Source: Rhododendron vialii (taxonomy: Eukaryota; Streptophyta; Magnoliopsida; Ericales; Ericaceae). From it: DNA of 64,000 nucleotides. Location: the NCBI RefSeq assembly GCF_030253575.1, contig NC_080568.1, forward strand, positions 23,955,501 through 24,019,500. Direction: 5' to 3'. The notes below the pieces were generated by a model. It worked only from the letters and a program-made list of their open reading frames with translations, had not been told where the DNA came from and did no database searches. The translations under genes and the position numbers were made by a program. Positions 12,204-23,624 of the stretch are shown piece after piece (the stretch's first letter is position 1; every line of letters begins with the position of its first letter).

Positions 12204-12406
12204 GGCTCCGTTCTAGAAACTTTCTTAAAAAATAAGCAGTTTATTTCACATTTTCAAACTCAAAAATAAAATAAATGAAAAATAATTTTTTAATTTTTTT
12301 TGCATTGTATTGCATATTTTTAGATTTCAATAAACCCATAATATTTGAGCTTGAAATTGCCTTCTTAAAAAATAAGGGTTTTTTTTTTTGTTTTCGGAAC
12401 GGAGCC
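12204..12406. mobile_element. Tourist-like MITE with perfect ends
   Basis: A 203-bp element with ends GGCTCCGTTC and GAACGGAGCC, perfect inverted repeats, and the 3-bp duplication TTA (12201-12203, 12407-12409). The intact Stowaway copy reads CTACTTACCCATCATC at this point, which is the exact empty site. It belongs to the PIF/Harbinger (Tourist) group by its duplication and ends. Confidence 0.93.
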
Positions 12407-12894
12407 TTACCCATCATCATTAACACTTTTATTCACTAACTTTTCAAAATGGAATATACTTTTAGGGACAAAATAGATAATGAACCAACTTTTACCCACT
12501 AACTTTACAAAATGGACACTTATTAAGAGATAGCCCAAAATAGAATATTGGACTCTAAATAAGTGACGGAGGGAGTACTTTTTAGAAGAAAAAAAAAGTG
12601 ATTTTTTGCTAAAAAATTAGTTATCTCTCAAAATACTTTGGTAAAAGTAAATTTTTTTTTACTTTTCCGATTCTTCACGTTGAGACGAATCAATAACCTA
12701 CACAAGTTTAGCACAAAACTAACAAATGCGGAAAAAATTCAAATAAGGACTAAACTTTCAGATTTAAATTAAGTTTAAGTTAAGTTCAAGAGCAAAGGCT
12801 TTTTTTTTTTTTTTGGACTTTTTACCTTTAGGTCCATAAAATAGAAAGTAATTTTCACTAGGTTTTCTTTAATTAATAAAACACTAAAATCCTA

Positions 12895-13200
12895 CGAAAG
12901 AGCCTAAAACCCTAAACCTTGAAAGTGCTTAAACCCTAGAGTATCATATGAAAGTGCCTAAACCATTAGGTACCCTATAAAAATGTCTAAACCCTTAGGA
13001 TACCCTATAAAAATGCTTAAACCACTAAAACCGTATAATAGGAAAGTACACCCTAAAACCTCTATGAAATTGCTTAAACCTAAACCCTAAGGCTCTATGA
13101 AAGCACCTAAACCTAAACCCTAGGATATCCTAAACTCTAAAGCCCTATGGTACCCTACGATTTTAATCTCTAAAATCCTAGGATACCGTAAAATCCTAGG
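12895..13200. repeat. Degenerate telomere-like minisatellite
   Basis: About eight imperfect units of roughly 37-40 bp follow the pattern GAAAGTGCCTAAACCCTAGG plus a GTACCCTAT-like end. Many units contain TAAACCCTA, the plant telomere word in permuted form. The array gradually loses order toward 13200. Confidence 0.7.
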
Positions 13201-15156
13201 GTGACATTTTCATTAATGATAAATGTATTTTTGTAAAAGTGAACCTAATGGTAATTAAGTATTTCATCTCTCCTTAATGAGAATTAAGTTTTACTTTTCT
13301 GTAATTAGAGGTAAAAATATCTTTTTTACTAGTTTGGCAATCAATTTTTTGTCTTTCCAAATTCTTCTTGAAAAGAGGAATCGAAATGGTAAATTTTTTT
13401 GGTAGACGGTTAAAATAAAACGAAAAGTACCTAGGATAATATTCTATTTACTTAAAGCCTATTTGGTTACTTCTGCTTATTTGTTTATTTGGAAGAGTCT
13501 TTTTGGTATCTTTTCATTTTCGGTGCATTTTTACTTTTGTCGATTCCTCCTTACAAGACAAATTAAAAAAAGTAGCAAATTATGTTGGGGACATGTTAAG
13601 AGAGAATCTATTAATAAATAGGAACATTCCGAAATTACTTTTACAAAACAAAAAATGAGCCAAAATATAGCAAAGCCAATTTGGCACCCGAAATAACTCC
13701 AGCCATTTGCACCACGCTAGTGTCATTCAGTGACAGAATTTAGCTGACAGGGGAGTTCTTTGGACGTGGTCCCAATCCCGACGGACGTATGGACAGTATT
13801 TGGCTTTGGCCTTAGTTTGGCTGTAGCGCGTTGGAGATGACAAGCCGAAAGGCCATTTTTAAGATGCTGGAAATTTGGCCTTTTTTGGCTATGGCTTTAG
13901 CCATAGCATTGGAGACGCTTTTATGTTTATTCGTTTAAAAAAGAATAAAATAAAGAAAAATAAAATAAGATATTGAATCTTGTAGCTACTTCTTCTTCTT
14001 TTTTGTGTGCAATTGGAGGTGTTTTGATTACATTCTGATATACGTACATTTTTTGTTGTGTAAAAGTACTCAAAATATTTTAGTTTCCCCATTTTCATGA
14101 ATTTTTTTCTGTTTTTGTTTGAAGGGTGAAATTTTAAGTACTAATCTCCCAAAATCAATGTGTTCATTAAGTAATAAGTAATAATTTGACAATACCATCA
14201 TCATCCATCCAAGCCATGATCGATTAGTGCGAATTGCATGCTAAGAGCCTATTTGCCAACGCAGTATAGTGGGAGGTTGATCAGTCGGAATGACTCTAAC
14301 GCAGCAGAATTCACGAGAGACTAGTTAGCATACTAGTCTAAACGAGATAAACAACTCGTCGCAACGAGTAAATCTTGCGCACAAAAAAGAAAGAGAAAAA
14401 CTCTGCAATATTATTGATTTAAAGCTTAAAAGTTGAATAGGTTACAGTATTTTTTATAAGACCCTAACCCTAGGAATTCTAGTAAAAATAAATCTTAAAT
14501 CATGCCAAACAAGTGGCATGAAAGAAAAGATATTTTCTATAGTAATTAATTAAAATAAAATCATAATTCTTGTAGATCAAAAATCCTAATAAAAGTAGAA
14601 ATTAAAATCAAACCGAATACGAAAAATTAATAATTATACCTAAACAAAAATATTTCTAGTAAAAATCTTATTCTAATGCAATAGAAATAAAATAGAGAAA
14701 CATCCCAATCTTGTCCTACATTAGACTCGATCAACCCTCACTCATTTGCTAATGTGGTATGGAGGGAGGCTGATTCATCTGTCTGAATGACTCGTTCGAA
14801 CCCGCCCTTATTTGATGTTTACTCGCTCGGATCCTCCCTCATCCGATGTTTGGCACCTAGGTGAGAAGGGAGATGACTCATCTGCCTGGAAGGTATATCC
14901 CAGATAAGGGGGACCCGAAAACATATCTTGCTCGTATATAATGCGTGTTGTAATTTGGTTTGAATTATTACGGCTCGTTTGTCAGGCGGATAAGGTTTCG
15001 GAATAGAAAGAAAGGTGGATATATGTACAATGAGAGATTAGCAATAGAAGGGGAAGCTTATACTTGGTTTGAGAAGTAGTTGATATGTGATCGTGTCGTT
15101 TCCGTATCAAAAATAATTAATAAAACAAAATAGTTACTACTACCTAAAAGATAGAG
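13201..15156. other. Gene-free, eroded repeats
   Basis: No gene was recognised. Fragments such as GGCTTTAGCCATAGCATTGG near 13885 and the two ATTTGC...GTATAGTGGGAGG / GTATGGAGGGAGG words near 14250 and 14755 suggest old transposon debris. None could be delimited. Confidence 0.4.
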
Positions 15157-16091
15157 GCAAGTATTCCGAGTATCATCCTCAGGGATATGAAGGCTAAGTT
15201 GCAGTTATTTCAATCGATTTCTAAATTAATTCGGAAAAGGATTTGATTGTTGGATTTCGAAAATATTAAAAGCTAAATTAAATTAGAGCAATTAAGAAAT
15301 AACGAGAGTTTATGAGAGAAAAGATCTAGGTTTCGAATCCACTCGACCCGTTGTAACAATATTTATGCGATGATAAAGGTTAATTATTCGAATCAATCCG
15401 GATATCGTTAGGATTCGCGGGCCCTCACAGTATCGCTTAAAGATATTTATGAATCACTAAATAGCATGGGGTATCGCTACTTAGCACGAACCGTCTTACT
15501 AGTACGACCCGTCTCTATGGTACGGATCGTCTAATAGCACGGCGCGTCTTACAGAGCATAATTCATCTTACTTAGTAATCACAAACAATTAAAAACCGTT
15601 GTATGAACGTGCATAAAAATATAAAAAATCATACACAAGATTTGATAGATAAAATTAATACCGCAAATAAATCCTCAAGTCATACAACCACGATTCGAAT
15701 AATAAAAACACTAAATCAAAATATAAAAATCGTTACTCAAAATTCGAGTTTCATCTATACCCTAAAAACGAGTTTAGCCAGACATCGGAGTTGAAACTAT
15801 CGAAAAGTTCTGTTGAAGGCTGACATGATAACAAAAGTTTACACGCAGCCTCTGTTTTCAGATTCAATCCGTGGCCACCTCCTCTTTTTCTTCTCTGTAG
15901 TGCGTCCCCAAAAGTCCCCTTTTAAAGTGCTGTAGCCGACCCTTTATATATGTCGTCGTAACCGACCTTCGGTAGCAGAATTAATTTAGAAATTCAACAA
16001 TCAAATCATTTTTCGAATTAATTTAGAAATCGATTGAAATAACTGTAATTCAGCCTTCATAATCCCTGAAGATGATACTCGGAATATTTGC
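15157..16091. mobile_element. Element with about 100-bp terminal inverted repeats
   Basis: The left arm (15157 to about 15257) begins GCAAGTATTCCGAGTATCAT and the right arm (about 15991-16091) is its inverted copy, with over 85 percent identity by eye. The 935-bp unit has no transposase. Inside are repeated CGTCT words (ACCGTCTTACTAG, ACCCGTCTC, GATCGTCTAATAG). Long arms fit a Mutator-like or foldback element, but no target-site duplication was found. Confidence 0.65.
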
Positions 16092-16937
16092 CGCAGTGGG
16101 CATAAACTCTCGTCATATGCCCACTGCCGAGAATTGGCATGGGCCAATTCTTTTTTCCTTTTCTCTTCTTAGTCCAGCCGACTTACACTTGATTGCAAGC
16201 CCAAGTCCACGCGCTGGCTTGGTAGGCCATATGTCACCCCAATGGAGTTGGCCGGTTGACCCAATTTTGCAATAATAAAGCCCATTAAAATGGTAAGCCT
16301 CCAAACACCTAAAATACAAAAGTAAAAACATAAAATTTCAAGTAATAATATAAATGAACTTAGCAATGATAAATTAATGGGCACATATGTGAACATTTAC
16401 GCGCCTATCAATATGGGTGGATAAGAGTGGGTGAACAAGAGGGAATGATATGAGAAATTACTTGTTTGTCCTCTTTAAATTATTACAATGTAAATACACA
16501 AAAGGTTTGAGGGTCAATTTATCCCCAAAAAGTCTAGATACCACAAACAAAAATAAACAAACATTCACGCACAAACACATTTACAAAAGATGTGAACCCA
16601 GCAAACACTAGAAGTGTAGTGTATGCGGGCCCCACGCACCTTTTGGGTGTGTTTGTGTGTGTATAAGTATATGTCAGTTTGGTTGTGGATGTAGACTTTG
16701 TTGATTGGAGGGTTTTGTTTAGCAGTGTTGGGCTGCTAAATCCCAGTATAGAGCAGTAAAACCAGCTTTGTTTTGAATTTCTGAAAGGTAGAGGAAGAAA
16801 AGAATTTTTTTTTAAAATGTCTTCCGCTAGAGCAGGAAAAAGATGAATTTTTAATATTGTGAATAGTACTACATCTTTCCTCCCATTTTTTTCCCTTTCA
16901 ATTCCCCACTCTCCTTGAGTTCCATACGGGGCATGAG

Positions 16938-18265
16938 AGCATCTCCACTCTTTCACTAAATTTAGATTCAAACTCAAATTTCAGTAAAAAATATCCAAAC
17001 CCACCTCCACTTCTTACTCAAACCTATACCAAATTTGAGTTTTACTCAAATGTTTCACCAAATTAGGTGAGACTTAGACCCTATATCAATTTTCTCACCA
17101 CTACTTTGTGTGGGGGTGGTGTTCGTCACCATCCAGAGTTCGTTGTCGTCGTCATCTTTGGGACTTGTTTGCACTAGAGAATGAGTTGGTTCATCGTCAA
17201 CACCCCAAACTCATTTTTTAGTGACGACATCGTCATTTTACTTCTTTGAGTGTTCTCAGTTTACTCCACAAACATAGCTTACTCCACAACCCAGCTTATC
17301 CGGAGATGACGACGACGATGTAGCTTTTACCCGGAGATGAGGACGATGACCATATTCCCGCTATAAATGGCCACAAAACCCAAATCCAGCAAGAAAAATA
17401 GTACTTGTGAATTTGTTTCAAGCAAATTTTGAGTAAAATTCGGGTTACCCTTGGATTGAGCCATATCAAATGAAGTTTTTACTTAAATTTTTATTCAAAT
17501 GAAGTCATATCAAATGAAGTTGTTACTCAAAATTTTAAGGGAATTGATTTTGCCACTCCCTTTTTTGTTAATGTCACTCTCCTTCTCTTACAAAACAAAT
17601 CATTTAATCAAGACACAAAGGGGAGTGACATTAACAAAAAGGAGAGTGGCAAAATCACTCCACATTTTTAATCAAATTTCAATAAAAATTTGGGTAAGGC
17701 TTTTTAACTCAAACTCAAATTTGAGTAAAAAAATCCTCAAATCACGGCTCCACCCTTACCAAAAATCAATACCAATCTTGGGTTTTACTCAAACTTTCCA
17801 CCAAATCTAGTCCTTCACCAAATCCTTCAGGGCTGCTTTGTGGTTGTGTTTGTGAGAACCCACCTTATGAAAATGAGTCCCACGTCGGAGACAAATTTAA
17901 AGGTATAAGGAAACCCTAGCATCTACTATATGACCTGAAATTAATCTTTTGAGTCACGTGGTTAGGTAAAGGGTTAGCAGGTCAGCTGCCGCGAGTCATT
18001 ACAGTGTTTGTTACCGGAAGTACCCTGTTGTCATCATCGTCAACTCAAGCAAGGATAAGTTGCCAGAAGTGGGTTGTGCTCGTCATCGTCAACCAATACC
18101 CGACTTAAACCTGACTTGTTGAAGTTCCGATGGCGTTGAGCGGCAGAGGACGGTGGTTAGGGCTTCAAATTTGAGTCAAGGGCCGGATACTCTCATACCA
18201 AATCCAGGTTTTACCCAAATTTTCACTGAAATTTGAGTAAAAATTTGGATAAGGAGTGAAGATGG
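16938..18265. mobile_element. GCATCTCCA-type transposon, about 1.3 kb
   Basis: The left end GCATCTCCACTCTTTCAC and the complement of the right end, CCATCTTCACTCCTTATCC, are imperfect inverted repeats, followed on both sides by CTCAAATTTCAGT. The interior contains GTCGTC/GACGACG-rich stretches unlike the AT-rich ends, possibly captured sequence. A smaller MITE (17539-17661) is inserted in it. The start of a related element is visible at 46681 (GGGCATCTCCACCCC). Confidence 0.6.
17539..17661. mobile_element. Foldback MITE, GGAATTGATTTT family, nested
   Basis: The left end GGGAATTGATTTTGCCACTC pairs with GAGTGGCAAAATCACTCC, and inner stems pair as well (GTTAATGTCACTC / GAGTGACATTAAC). Flanks AAATTTTAA and CATTTTTAA may be a decayed 9-bp duplication. 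It lies inside the larger element at 16938-18265. Confidence 0.7.
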
Positions 18266-18808
18266 TACAAGGAGAGAGGCTCCTATATCCTACTCCTAGA
18301 GTATCTGATACACATGCTGAGTTCTTCTAAACTTAACTTATTTTTTCATTTTGTGTATTTTGCTCATCTTTTTTGAATTTTTATTAGATTCATGTGATTT
18401 TTCTTGATTAATCATCTATCTCGACGAGAGGAGTCTAAAAATTACAAAAAAAATATTACTCACACAACAATTCAAACACAATAATTCACACAACCTTTCA
18501 AATACATGTGGGCTTTACACATACTACTATTTGTGGGCCTCAAATGGATGTGAGTTATTGTGTGAGTAGCATTGTTAAATTAATTATGACCAAAAGCAAA
18601 AAAAAATTCATTAAAGACGAAAAAAATATAAGTATCACACAACTGTCTTTTGGAACTTAAGTGTCATCTTATTTGAACCCCATTTTCTCCATAGTTTTCC
18701 TCTTATACATTTTCTCTTCTCTTTGCTTTCCTTCCGCAATTTACAAGCAAAGCCATAAGTTTAAAAGAAGGCCACCACAATCTCCAATTTCGGACGGAGA
18801 ACCCTAAT

Positions 18809-19870
18809 ATGGCATCCTCATCGCAATCTTCTCTTCCTCCCACCGAGAAATCTGTCTACGTTCGAGCAATTAACAGCGACTTCGACAACGAATGGTATTC
18901 CTTCCCCCTTAACGGCCCTCCTTACATACGCGATGGAAAGCGAAAACGAGGTCTTGGTCGTAGGAAGCGAAAACGAGGTATTGGTGGTCGTAGTCTCCCG
19001 CTTCTCACCCCGCTAAATCCGAAGATGAATTCTCTGTTTGCCAGCTTTGCAGTGGTCGACTCCACAATATACAGTATTGGAGGTAATTCCCCCGGCATGG
19101 ACACTGCTTGGGAGGTCTACCGTGAGGTCTGCAGTTGGGATACGAGCCGTGTCGAAGAAGAATCCTGGGAGACAAGTCCTTCAATGGGCGGTGCTAGATC
19201 CATTCCCCAAGTGGTTACGCTGAACGGTATGATTTATGTGATGGGTGGGATTAGTGGCGAAGATGATGGTCCTCACCCATGGGCCGAAGTTTTTGACCCC
19301 AAGTCTGGTTCTTGGAGTTCCCTCAATCAACCTTGTCCAAAGCCTTCGTTTGGCGGATCCTTTTCCGCGGCTCTGCCTAGCACCAATCAGGTGTTAGTGG
19401 GATCAGCCGTAGATGGATTCATTTGTTTATACAACGTAGGATCGAAAACTTGGGAGCATTTGCATCATGAGATTGATTGTCTTCCCTCCTCAGATGAGCG
19501 CCCGGTGGTAGCAGGCACAACTTTGTTCTGGTTTCAATACGGCATGCTTCACGCCTATGATTTGCTCGGGAAATGGAATTATTCAGCCCCTGTAAGGGGC
19601 TTGGAGGATGTTGTGCCGCTAGAAGTGTTCAAACCGGATAGTGGTTGTTCCTCTTCACAGTTGCTTTGTCTCGCCGACAATGACGTCTGTTTGGTTTGCT
19701 GCGAGTACTCAAACACCAAAAAACATCTGGGTCTGCTTCATTGCATCAGAATTTCCGTTTCACCAATTATTTTGCGCGGTCGCAAGGCTCACTTTGATGC
19801 CGTTGTTGCAACTTCCCAAGCTTATTTCTTCAAAATGCCGCGTGCAATCCGTGATGCAGTGCTGATGTAA
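18809..19870 (+). CDS. Kelch-repeat protein
   Basis: The frame gives 353 aa from the first Met, which follows a 5' leader ending CCCTAATATGG. At least two kelch blades are clear: SFAVVDSTIYSIGGN (about 79-93) with a following Trp, and VVTLNGMIYVMGGISGED (about 135-152) followed by AEVFDPKSGSWSSL. Later repeats are weak. There is no F-box at the N terminus; instead a basic patch KRKRGLGRRKRKRG (44-57) arises from a 27-bp tandem duplication. Plant kelch proteins of this kind often act as substrate-binding or scaffold proteins; the partner is unknown. The last codons read CTGAT|GTAAGT, a perfect splice donor, so the gene may continue: an acceptor-like ATGATGCAG|G at 23029 would splice in frame. 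If so, the apparent stop at 19868 is intronic and two hAT elements lie in the intron. The single-exon model is equally possible. Confidence 0.75.
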   Translation: MASSSQSSLPPTEKSVYVRAINSDFDNEWYSFPLNGPPYIRDGKRKRGLGRRKRKRGIGGRSLPLLTPLNPKMNSLFASFAVVDSTIYSIGGNSPGMDTAWEVYREVCSWDTSRVEEESWETSPSMGGARSIPQVVTLNGMIYVMGGISGEDDGPHPWAEVFDPKSGSWSSLNQPCPKPSFGGSFSAALPSTNQVLVGSAVDGFICLYNVGSKTWEHLHHEIDCLPSSDERPVVAGTTLFWFQYGMLHAYDLLGKWNYSAPVRGLEDVVPLEVFKPDSGCSSSQLLCLADNDVCLVCCEYSNTKKHLGLLHCIRISVSPIILRGRKAHFDAVVATSQAYFFKMPRAIRDAVLM

Positions 19871-19896
19871 GTACACATCTTTGTCAGTCTGTTAAT

Positions 19897-20819
19897 CATA
19901 GTTGTTAAAAACCTACGAGACGTATCCTATCATGTATCTTTTTTATTAAAATCCTGCGATATCCTAATTCTATATGTATCTTACGATTACTTATTCGAAA
20001 AAAAAGTCGGACATTATTTCAAGAAACGGAACCCCAAATGCATTAATCTAAGCCGTTTAATCTAATTGGCATCTTTCAAACCCTTTGATAGAAATTCAAC
20101 CTCAATGTAGGTTTTGTATAAAAGAAAGAACAATACTTCGATTGTATTTTGTCTTACTTTTCTTTTCCTAACAAAGGGAACATAAAGCCTTAATGTAATA
20201 GGTTCTAGTTGAGAGACTTGAAATTTTACATCTTAATCTTTTTAAAATTGTAAGCATAGTTTGTTGGTGTTATTAGGTGTATCTACTTCTTAATTATATT
20301 TTAATTATGATTAACGTTGTTGAAACATAAACTAAATTTAGTATTTTGACAAAGTTCCAATTGACAAAACCCAAATATGATAGATATTATTGAAAAAGAT
20401 ATAAATATCTAGTTTTTAAAAACTCTAAAATATCTAGCTCTAGAATATTCTTGTGAAATATCTAAAGTTTTTTTTGTGAGAATTAGTCTCGTGTGCAATT
20501 CTAGAATTACCTCAAAGTTTATCTTGTATTATGAAAATATCTTTGTACTAGAGTCTTCCATAAAGTAGTGCAAATATGGATGGGTTCTAACCATTTTGTA
20601 CCAAGCCAAAAAAAAAGTTTGAGTTCAGGTGCAACTCAAATACTCTCCTTCCCCACTCGTCTTTAGTATTTTCCCTCCCCAAAAATATTGTCCAACTACA
20701 TAATAATAGAAACTCCTACTCTTCCAGCAAACATATCTCAAGATACACGATACGTATCTCGATATGAACTATACAATTGAAAAACGGTACACGATACGTG
20801 TCCCGATTTGAAAACATTG
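19897..20819. mobile_element. hAT-like non-autonomous element
   Basis: A 923-bp element flanked by CTGTTAAT (19889-19896) and GTGTTAAT (20820-20827), an 8-bp duplication with one mismatch. The ends CATAGTTGTTAAAA and CAATGTTTTCAAAT (read from the right) are imperfect inverted repeats, and ACGTATC / GATACGT words occur near both. It begins 26 bp after the apparent kelch stop codon. No transposase is encoded. Confidence 0.7.
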
Positions 20820-21024
20820 GTGTTAATATAGATGATGTAGGTATATATGTATATTCAAGTTTTTTGCATCTGTAGATACATCTAAGCTATAATTGAGATT
20901 TAGACCTCTTTGTGAATGATGTTGGTGAGGTAGGCATAGTCATGGTTGCACATGTTCTCAGACTAAACGCCTATGATTGTTTTTGTGATGGTTAGATCTT
21001 TCATCATAAAATAAATATTTATAT

Positions 21025-22619
21025 TAGAGGTGGCAAACGGGTGGGTTTGGGTGGATTGAAATGGGCCGTGGGTTGAATATGGTCCAATAGTAGGCAGGTT
21101 GAATATGGATGGGTCAAATATGGATAAGTCAAACCCATAAAATCCGACCCGATCTCGTTTCCCCCCATCTTCCCCCAATCTGATTTGAGAATACACATTC
21201 GGTTTTACCACCCAAAATTGGGCAACGTGCCCTTAACGATTTAAGAACATTCACCACCTTGTAGACGGTCACATATGTCGTTGAGTATGCTTTAGTTGCC
21301 TTTCCGGGTTGATTACGGAGTTATCTTTGTGTGTCAAGTGCATGCCCTTTGTTGTTTTAGTGTATTGAATCATTAGTTGCACAAAGCGGGAGCGGGAGCG
21401 GGAGCGGGTGCGGGTGCGGGTGCGGGAGCCGAAGCGGGTGCGGGAGCGGGAGCGGGAGCGGGAGCGGGAGCGGAAGCGGAAGCGGGAGGGAATATAGAAG
21501 CTCCCAAGGTTGGGAGCGTGTACATATATTATGAAAATAATGTAGCATAGAGTATTCAATTTAAAAGTACAATCATTTTTGGAAGTAACAATATGGGCCA
21601 AGTCCTCCATAAGTGTAAGAAATGGGCTAGTATTACAATACTATAATATGATTGTCTTTTCAATATATCATGACTTGGGCTAGATAAATGAGTTCATCAA
21701 AGACCAATTAATAAAGCCAAGTGATAAATTTCTGTTTTTCTATATAAAGATCATACAAAAGCTCCCATCTTAATGGGATCGGGCTCCTGTCAAGTTCCTT
21801 AGTTGGGAGTGGAAAAGTGGGCTCCCAAGGTGGGAGCGGCACTACTTTAGGAGCTCTTTGCAACTTAGATTGAATGTCTGTAATTCAATCCGCGGATCCT
21901 CTTTCAATATCAATGACATCTATCTTCAATTCAAAAAAAAAAAAAAAACTTCACCAAAACAAACTTTCCAAAATATCATAAGGCAAGTATTTTAAAAGCA
22001 TAGCCTAACCTATGTTCTTTAATTCCTATCAACAAGTATTGGTATGGGAAAATTGAGTATTGAATCACATTCAAAAATGCAAATAAAGGAGAATCCACCA
22101 CCCGTTGACACAGTTGGAACAACCCAATTTATTCGTTCGTATCCTGTATATCCATTTACATATGAAAACCCTAATACATATACCCATTCGCATGATCCAT
22201 GTGAATTGAAAATTTGGATTGAATTGCATGCATTTCTTTGTCTTTCTATAGTTATGAATATTTGCAATTAGGTTTGTAGGAGAGGAGAGAGTCGAAGGTA
22301 ATGGTCGTTTAAATCCCAATTCCCCATCCTCTGTCTTCTCTCGGTCTCTTCAACTTGCTAAAGAAGAGAGAGAGGAGGTTAAGACGTGTGAGACAGAGGT
22401 TAGCTGATGAATACAAGGAATGAATAATGTTGAAATGATGTATTGCCCACCCAAGGTCCAACCCATTTTAGACCCATTTTAAACCCATTCGGACCCGTGT
22501 ATGTGTGGGTTGTGGTTTACACATTTATGCCCCATCATTCAATATGGGTGAATTTCGGTGGGTTTTAAGTGGGCGGGTATGAATGGGTTCATGGGTGGGG
22601 TTGAAAATCGCCACCTCTA
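21025..22619. mobile_element. hAT-like element with TAGAGGTGGC ends
   Basis: The left end TAGAGGTGGCAAACGGGTGG and the right end GAAAATCGCCACCTCTA form short inverted repeats, with GGGTGGGTTTGGG-like and GACCCATTTTAAACCCATT-like subterminal repeats. This AGAGGTGGC end is common on plant hAT elements. The duplication is not clean: TAAATATT upstream and TAAATCTT downstream match at 7 of 8 but leave 5 extra bases on the left. A (GGGAGC)n hexamer block lies inside. Confidence 0.65.
21386..21487. repeat. GGGAGC/GGGTGC hexamer array
   Basis: About 17 hexamers, mostly GGGAGC with several GGGTGC and GGAAGC variants. On the minus strand this gives apparent Arg/Ser- or Pro/Leu-rich proteins, which are artefacts of the repeat. 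Confidence 0.92.
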
Positions 22620-23624
22620 TAAATCTTGTATCAAACAATAGGCAAATAGGATTGATTTTCAAACTTTTAACTGGCTGAATTTTCTAAGAACTGGATGATC
22701 TTGGCAGCAATCCAATCTCAGTTTCAGGGTTAAGTTGAAGGTCAAAAGCTGGACGCCATGGCGTTGAGCTATCCTGGGGCTGTGAACCATGTCCTGAGAA
22801 CATGCTATAGTTTTCGTTGTTAGGGGTGGGGTTAAGGTTTTATGGTGATTACATGTGGCTACTAGAGTATAATTCATGGTAGAAATTTTAATTCTCAAGT
22901 GCATGTAATTAGTTTCCCATTTCATTATCGATTGGCTAAAGATCTTAAAGCTCTAAGCATACCCGAGTAAAGGCCACTTGTAAGCCATTTGCGTAGATGT
23001 AAACGCATGTTCATTTTGCTATGATGCAGGAGTTTCACCCATGGAAGTGGTATAGGTTGTGGGTTGTGGTATGTATTTTCTTTTAGTAAATTGTTCTCTC
23101 CTTTCAGATTGTTTTTTTCTTTTAAAGTTTTGTGTATGTTATTTGCTTGTTGATGTTAATAGATCCAATATTGTCTCTTTATAAATATATAAGAGTGCAA
23201 ACATATCTGGTTCTTTCAAATTCCCCTGATTAGTATTCTTAGTTAACGTGGAATGTAGTTCATTATGAAAACTATTCAGGGTATTGGTTGGATAGAAGAA
23301 GTAATATTACTTGGTGCTTTTTAGTGGTGTAATAATCAGAGGGAAGATAAGGTTTCGATTTGGGCTTGCACTGCATTGTTTTCTTTGCGGTCTTGTCTTT
23401 GGTAACATAGATTTATATGTTTGAGCTTTTTAAAAGGGTAGTGATAATGCTAAAACCCAATTTGTTGCTACCAAAACTCCCACTGAAATTTATAATTAAA
23501 AATGACTTTTTTGTCCTCTAAAATTCTAATTTATCATTCAATGCCACGATCCCTTCTTTTGTACTATTGCTACTTCTCCGATTCTATTGATCTATTCTCT
23601 CATCATTTATCTACCACTATCTGC

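Larger units (their letters stand above)
11722..12575. mobile_element. Stowaway-like MITE carrying two insertions
   Basis: The right end GACGGAGGGAG and the decayed left end CTACCTCTATCC are the Stowaway (Tc1/mariner) ends, flanked by TA at 11720-11721 and 12576-12577. Internal sequence aligns along its length with the intact copy at 43501-43771. Subtracting the two insertions and their duplications (378 and 206 bp) from 854 bp leaves 270 bp, against 271 bp for the intact copy. Confidence 0.9.
11331..12790. mobile_element. Foldback MITE hosting four nested insertions
   Basis: The outer arms are inverted copies. The left arm runs from CTTGAACTTAACTTA through TATTTGAATTTTTGTCGCAT to AGTATTTAGAAAAATAAC; the right arm (about 12625-12790) reads the same on the other strand, with differences. 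Removing the two direct insertions and their duplications (11346-11572 and 11722-12575) leaves roughly 370 bp, a normal size for a foldback MITE. No transposase is present. The superfamily is unknown. Confidence 0.75.

Noticed and set aside
12895-13200. CRISPR-like regular repeats
   Set aside because: The units are degenerate, lack constant repeat and unique spacer structure, and this is plant nuclear DNA; it is a minisatellite.
16534-16977. 147-codon minus-strand frame
   Set aside because: It overlaps the edge of the GCATCTCCA element and contains simple-repeat peptides (TYTYTHTNT); no domain visible.
21269-21610. Minus-strand frame rich in Arg/Ser, resembling an SR splicing factor
   Set aside because: It comes from the GGGAGC hexamer array inside a hAT-like element; the other frames of the same array give equally regular Pro/Leu repeats.
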